Shown here one piece after another: positions 61,312-64,000 of a stretch of 64,000 bases of DNA. The position numbers were made by a program, and so were the translations under genes. The first letter of the stretch is position 1. Each line of letters opens with the position of its first letter. Origin of the DNA: 13-2-20CM-66-19 sp963824395 (GTDB taxonomy: Bacteria > Pseudomonadota > Gammaproteobacteria > Steroidobacterales > Steroidobacteraceae). The stretch covers positions 310,001-374,000 of the forward strand of contig CAWGPF010000001.1 of assembly GCA_963824395.1 (NCBI GenBank), in the 5' to 3' direction. The notes beneath the pieces were generated by a model, which saw only the letters and a list, made by a program, of their open reading frames with translations, was not told the DNA's origin and did not search any database.

Positions 61312-63255
61312 ATGGCTCGAGAAATCGCTAGCACGCGCACACCCGCCGAATCCCTTCCGCACCTCAAAGATCTGGGATATTCCGAGCGCTACGCCGACTC
61401 ACTAGAGGATCCCGAAGCTTTCTGGGGGCGAATCGGCAAGCGGCTGAGTTGGAGTCACCTTTACTCTAAGGTCAAGAACGTTAGCTTTCGGGAGCAGGAC
61501 TTCCGGATTCGCTGGTACGAGGACGGTCGCCTGAACGTTGCCTACAACTGCCTGGACCGCCACCTGCCGAAGCGGGGCGACAAAACAGCCCTGCTGTGGG
61601 AGGGCGATGACCCCACCGAGTCCCGGAGACTTTCCTATCGTGAGCTTTATGAGAAGGTCTGCCAGTGCTCCAACGCGCTGCTGGCTCGCGGCGTGCGCAA
61701 GGGTGATCGGGTCACCATCTATTTGCCGATGATTCCCGAGATCGCGATCGCGATGCTGGCCTGCGCGCGCATCGGCGCCGTCCATTCGGTGGTCTTCGCC
61801 GGATTTTCGCCCGACTCACTCGCCGGCCGCATCATCGATTGCGGATCGGTACTGGTCATCACAGCGGACGAAGGGGTGCGCGGCGGGAAGAAGGTGCCGC
61901 TCAAGATGAACGTCGACCTCGCGCTGGCGACCGCGGGCACGGAGTGTGTCAAAACAGTCATGGTCGTGAGGCGCACCGGAACCGCGGTCGCAATGTATTC
62001 TCCCCGGGATCACTGGTACGCCGATCTGGTCGATCGTGAGTCAAAGGACTGTCCACCCCAGGTGGTGGACGCCGAAGACCCGCTCTTCATCCTGTACACC
62101 TCAGGTTCGACGGGAAAGCCCAAGGGCGCCGTGCATACTAGCGGCGGTTACCTCGTCTACGCAGCTTTCACGCATCAAGAGGTGTTCGACCTTCAGGAAG
62201 GCGACGTGTACTGGTGCACCGCCGACTGCGGCTGGGTCACCGGTCACAGCTACCTCGTCTACGGACCGCTAGCCAATGGCGCGACGACCCTGATGTTCGA
62301 AGGTGTCCCGAACTATCCCGACACCAGCCGCTTCTGGCAGATCATCGACAAGCATGACGTGAGCGTCTTCTACACCGCACCCACAGCTCTGCGGGCCCTC
62401 ATGCGGGAAGGAAACGCGCCGGTGCAGCGCTGTTCACGTAAGTCACTGCGTATTCTCGGCACCGTCGGGGAGCCAATCAATCCGCAGGCATGGCAGTGGT
62501 ACCACCAGGTGGTGGGCGACGGCCGCTGCCCGATAGTGGATACCTGGTGGCAAACCGAGACCGGTGGCATCCTCATCACCCCGCTGCCCGACATGCCGAA
62601 CGTGAAGCCGGGGGCCGCCACCCTGCCGTTCTATGGAATACGACCCGCAATCGTGGACGGTTTCGGCGAGCTACAGAATGGCGCTTGCGAGGGCAACTTG
62701 GTCCTGCTGGACAGCTGGCCAGGCCAGATGCGCACCGTGTACGGGGATCACCAGCGCTATATCGACACTTACTTCAAGACCTTTCCGGGGACCTATTTCA
62801 CCGGGGACGGGGCGCGCCGCGATGAAGATGGGCATTACTGGATCACCGGTCGGGTTGATGACGTGCTCAACGTCGCGGGTCATCGCCTGGGTACCGCGGA
62901 GATTGAGAGCGCAATGGTCGCCCATCCGCAGGTCGCCGAAGCCGCGGTGGTCGGGTGTCCACACGAGATCAAGGGACAAGGCATCTATATCTTCGTGACG
63001 CTCGTCCTCGGGGCGATCCCCAGCGACGCTCTGCGCGCCGAACTACGCACTTGGGTACGCCGGGAAATTGGCCCGATAGCCACCCCCGACTTCATTCAAT
63101 GGGCGCCGAGCCTCCCGAAGACGAGGTCCGGCAAGATCATGCGCCGCATTTTGCGCAAGATCGCCGCCAACGAACATGAGCAACTCGGGGACATCTCCAC
63201 TCTGGCCGAACCGGGCGTCGTGGAAACTCTGGTCGCAGAGCGGCTCAACGGTTGA
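61312..63255 (+). CDS. acs: acetyl-CoA synthetase
   Basis: 647 residues, the normal length. AMP-binding loop YTSGSTGKPKG, then VYWCTADCGWVTGHSY, DTWWQTETGG, YFTGDGARRDEDGHYWITGRVDD and the regulatory acetylation site TRSGKIMRR with Lys608. It converts acetate, CoA and ATP to acetyl-CoA, feeding the thiolase that follows and thus PHA or the TCA cycle. AGGGG sits before the ATG. Confidence 0.96.
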   Translation: MAREIASTRTPAESLPHLKDLGYSERYADSLEDPEAFWGRIGKRLSWSHLYSKVKNVSFREQDFRIRWYEDGRLNVAYNCLDRHLPKRGDKTALLWEGDDPTESRRLSYRELYEKVCQCSNALLARGVRKGDRVTIYLPMIPEIAIAMLACARIGAVHSVVFAGFSPDSLAGRIIDCGSVLVITADEGVRGGKKVPLKMNVDLALATAGTECVKTVMVVRRTGTAVAMYSPRDHWYADLVDRESKDCPPQVVDAEDPLFILYTSGSTGKPKGAVHTSGGYLVYAAFTHQEVFDLQEGDVYWCTADCGWVTGHSYLVYGPLANGATTLMFEGVPNYPDTSRFWQIIDKHDVSVFYTAPTALRALMREGNAPVQRCSRKSLRILGTVGEPINPQAWQWYHQVVGDGRCPIVDTWWQTETGGILITPLPDMPNVKPGAATLPFYGIRPAIVDGFGELQNGACEGNLVLLDSWPGQMRTVYGDHQRYIDTYFKTFPGTYFTGDGARRDEDGHYWITGRVDDVLNVAGHRLGTAEIESAMVAHPQVAEAAVVGCPHEIKGQGIYIFVTLVLGAIPSDALRAELRTWVRREIGPIATPDFIQWAPSLPKTRSGKIMRRILRKIAANEHEQLGDISTLAEPGVVETLVAERLNG

Positions 63256-63298
63256 ATACTTCCCGCGGTGCCGGGAAGAATTTTGAAGGGGGCGGGAT

Positions 63299-64000
63299 AT
63301 GGACGAGGTGGTCATTACCGGTGCATTGCGCACGGCGGTGGGCAAGTTTGCCGGGTCGCTGGCGAGCGTGCCCGCACCCCATCTGGGAGCACAAGTGATC
63401 AGAGCTTTGCTCGCTGGCGCAGAGTTCGCACCGGGGCAGGTGTCCGAAGTGATCATGGGCCAGGTGCTAACAGCCGGGGTCGGCCAAAATCCTGCCCGCC
63501 AGGCCCTGATTCATGCCGGCATTCCCGATAAGGTGCCCGCGACGACAGTGGGCATGGTCTGCGGAAGCGGGCTGAAGGCCATCCACCTCGCAGCTCAGGC
63601 GATCAAGTGCGGGGATGCGGAGATCGTAATTGCCGGGGGCCAGGAAAATATGAGCGCCTCCCCGCACGTTCTGCCGGGGTCGCGCGATGGCTTCAAAATG
63701 GGCGAAGCGAAGCTGGTGGACACCATGATCGTTGATGGGCTATGGGACGCCTACAATCACTACCATATGGGAACCACCGCGGAAAACGTTGCCCAGCAGT
63801 ACGGAATCTCACGGGCCGAGCAGGACGAGTTCGCCGCGCATTCTCAGCAAAAGGCCGAGGCCGCTCAGAAAGCGGGGACATTTGACGACGAGATTGCACC
63901 GGTGGACGTCGTGTCCCGCAAGGGTACTATCACTTTTGACGCCGATGAGTACCTGCGCTATGGCACCACCGCGGAATCGCTTGCAAAGCTCAAGCCTGCC
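63299..64000 (+). CDS. phaA: acetyl-CoA acetyltransferase (thiolase), 5' part
   Basis: Open from the ATG at 63299 to the edge, 234 codons. GALRTAVGKFAGSLAS, then the acyl-enzyme Cys88 in VGMVCGSGLKAIHLAAQ and AGGQENMSASPHVLPGSRDGFKMG are thiolase II signatures. It condenses two acetyl-CoA to acetoacetyl-CoA, the first step to PHB. The C-terminal half, with the His and second Cys, is not in the window, so the biosynthetic versus degradative type is judged by context. Confidence 0.92.
   Translation, partial: MDEVVITGALRTAVGKFAGSLASVPAPHLGAQVIRALLAGAEFAPGQVSEVIMGQVLTAGVGQNPARQALIHAGIPDKVPATTVGMVCGSGLKAIHLAAQAIKCGDAEIVIAGGQENMSASPHVLPGSRDGFKMGEAKLVDTMIVDGLWDAYNHYHMGTTAENVAQQYGISRAEQDEFAAHSQQKAEAAQKAGTFDDEIAPVDVVSRKGTITFDADEYLRYGTTAESLAKLKPA

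Overview
The window looks like chromosome of a high-GC Gram-negative bacterium, most likely a gammaproteobacterium. The evidence is the gene order rpsF-rpsR-rplI-dnaB, the rnr-rlmB pair, a TonB-dependent receptor, class I and class III polyhydroxyalkanoate synthases side by side, and many fatty-acid/steroid-type catabolic enzymes. A Steroidobacter/Nevskia-like lineage is an inference; no rRNA or species marker is present.

Region by region. (1) 1-2030: ribosomal protein operon and the 5' part of dnaB. (2) 2190-20660: very GC-rich catabolic block built around cofactor F420. It has an NADPH:F420 reductase, cofE, cofD and cofC in one overlapping operon, and a fused cofG-cofH (fbiC) nearby. Interleaved are a luciferase-like F420-dependent oxidoreductase that carries a frameshift, SDR and zinc alcohol dehydrogenases, a P450, a KstD-like FAD dehydrogenase, two SnoaL-like proteins, a cyclase-family hydrolase and a TonB receptor. 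This suggests F420-assisted breakdown or modification of a terpenoid/steroid-like compound. (3) 19587-27812: a minus-strand run rnr-rlmB-quinone oxidoreductase-FadB-like-acyl-CoA dehydrogenase-phosphotransferase. (4) 27860-35900: tRNA-Leu(CAG) followed by lower-GC island DNA with two further copies of the tRNA 3' end, repeated 10-mers, two toxin-antitoxin modules and a TIR-TolB-TPR protein, but no visible integrase. (5) 36100-45520: an AraC regulator divergent from a globin/DUF1971 pair, then a lipoprotein, rubredoxin, pirin and double tautomerase, and then a RiPP locus. The RiPP precursor is exported and has nine Trp-X-Asn motifs; next to it is a radical SAM/SPASM enzyme resembling the GrrA/GrrM cyclophane (triceptide) systems, followed by two secreted proteins. 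(6) 45620-52900: a CadC-like TPR regulator, several secreted proteins of unknown role and at least two decayed genes. (7) 52940-64000: polyhydroxyalkanoate metabolism: phaC-phaE (class III), phaR, phaB-like reductase, phasin, class I phaC, then aldehyde dehydrogenase, acetyl-CoA synthetase and the start of a thiolase. Together these lead from ethanol/acetaldehyde/acetate through acetyl-CoA to storage polymer.

The most interesting parts are the Trp-X-Asn RiPP locus, the F420 pathway in a likely gammaproteobacterium, and the tandem att-like structure behind tRNA-Leu.
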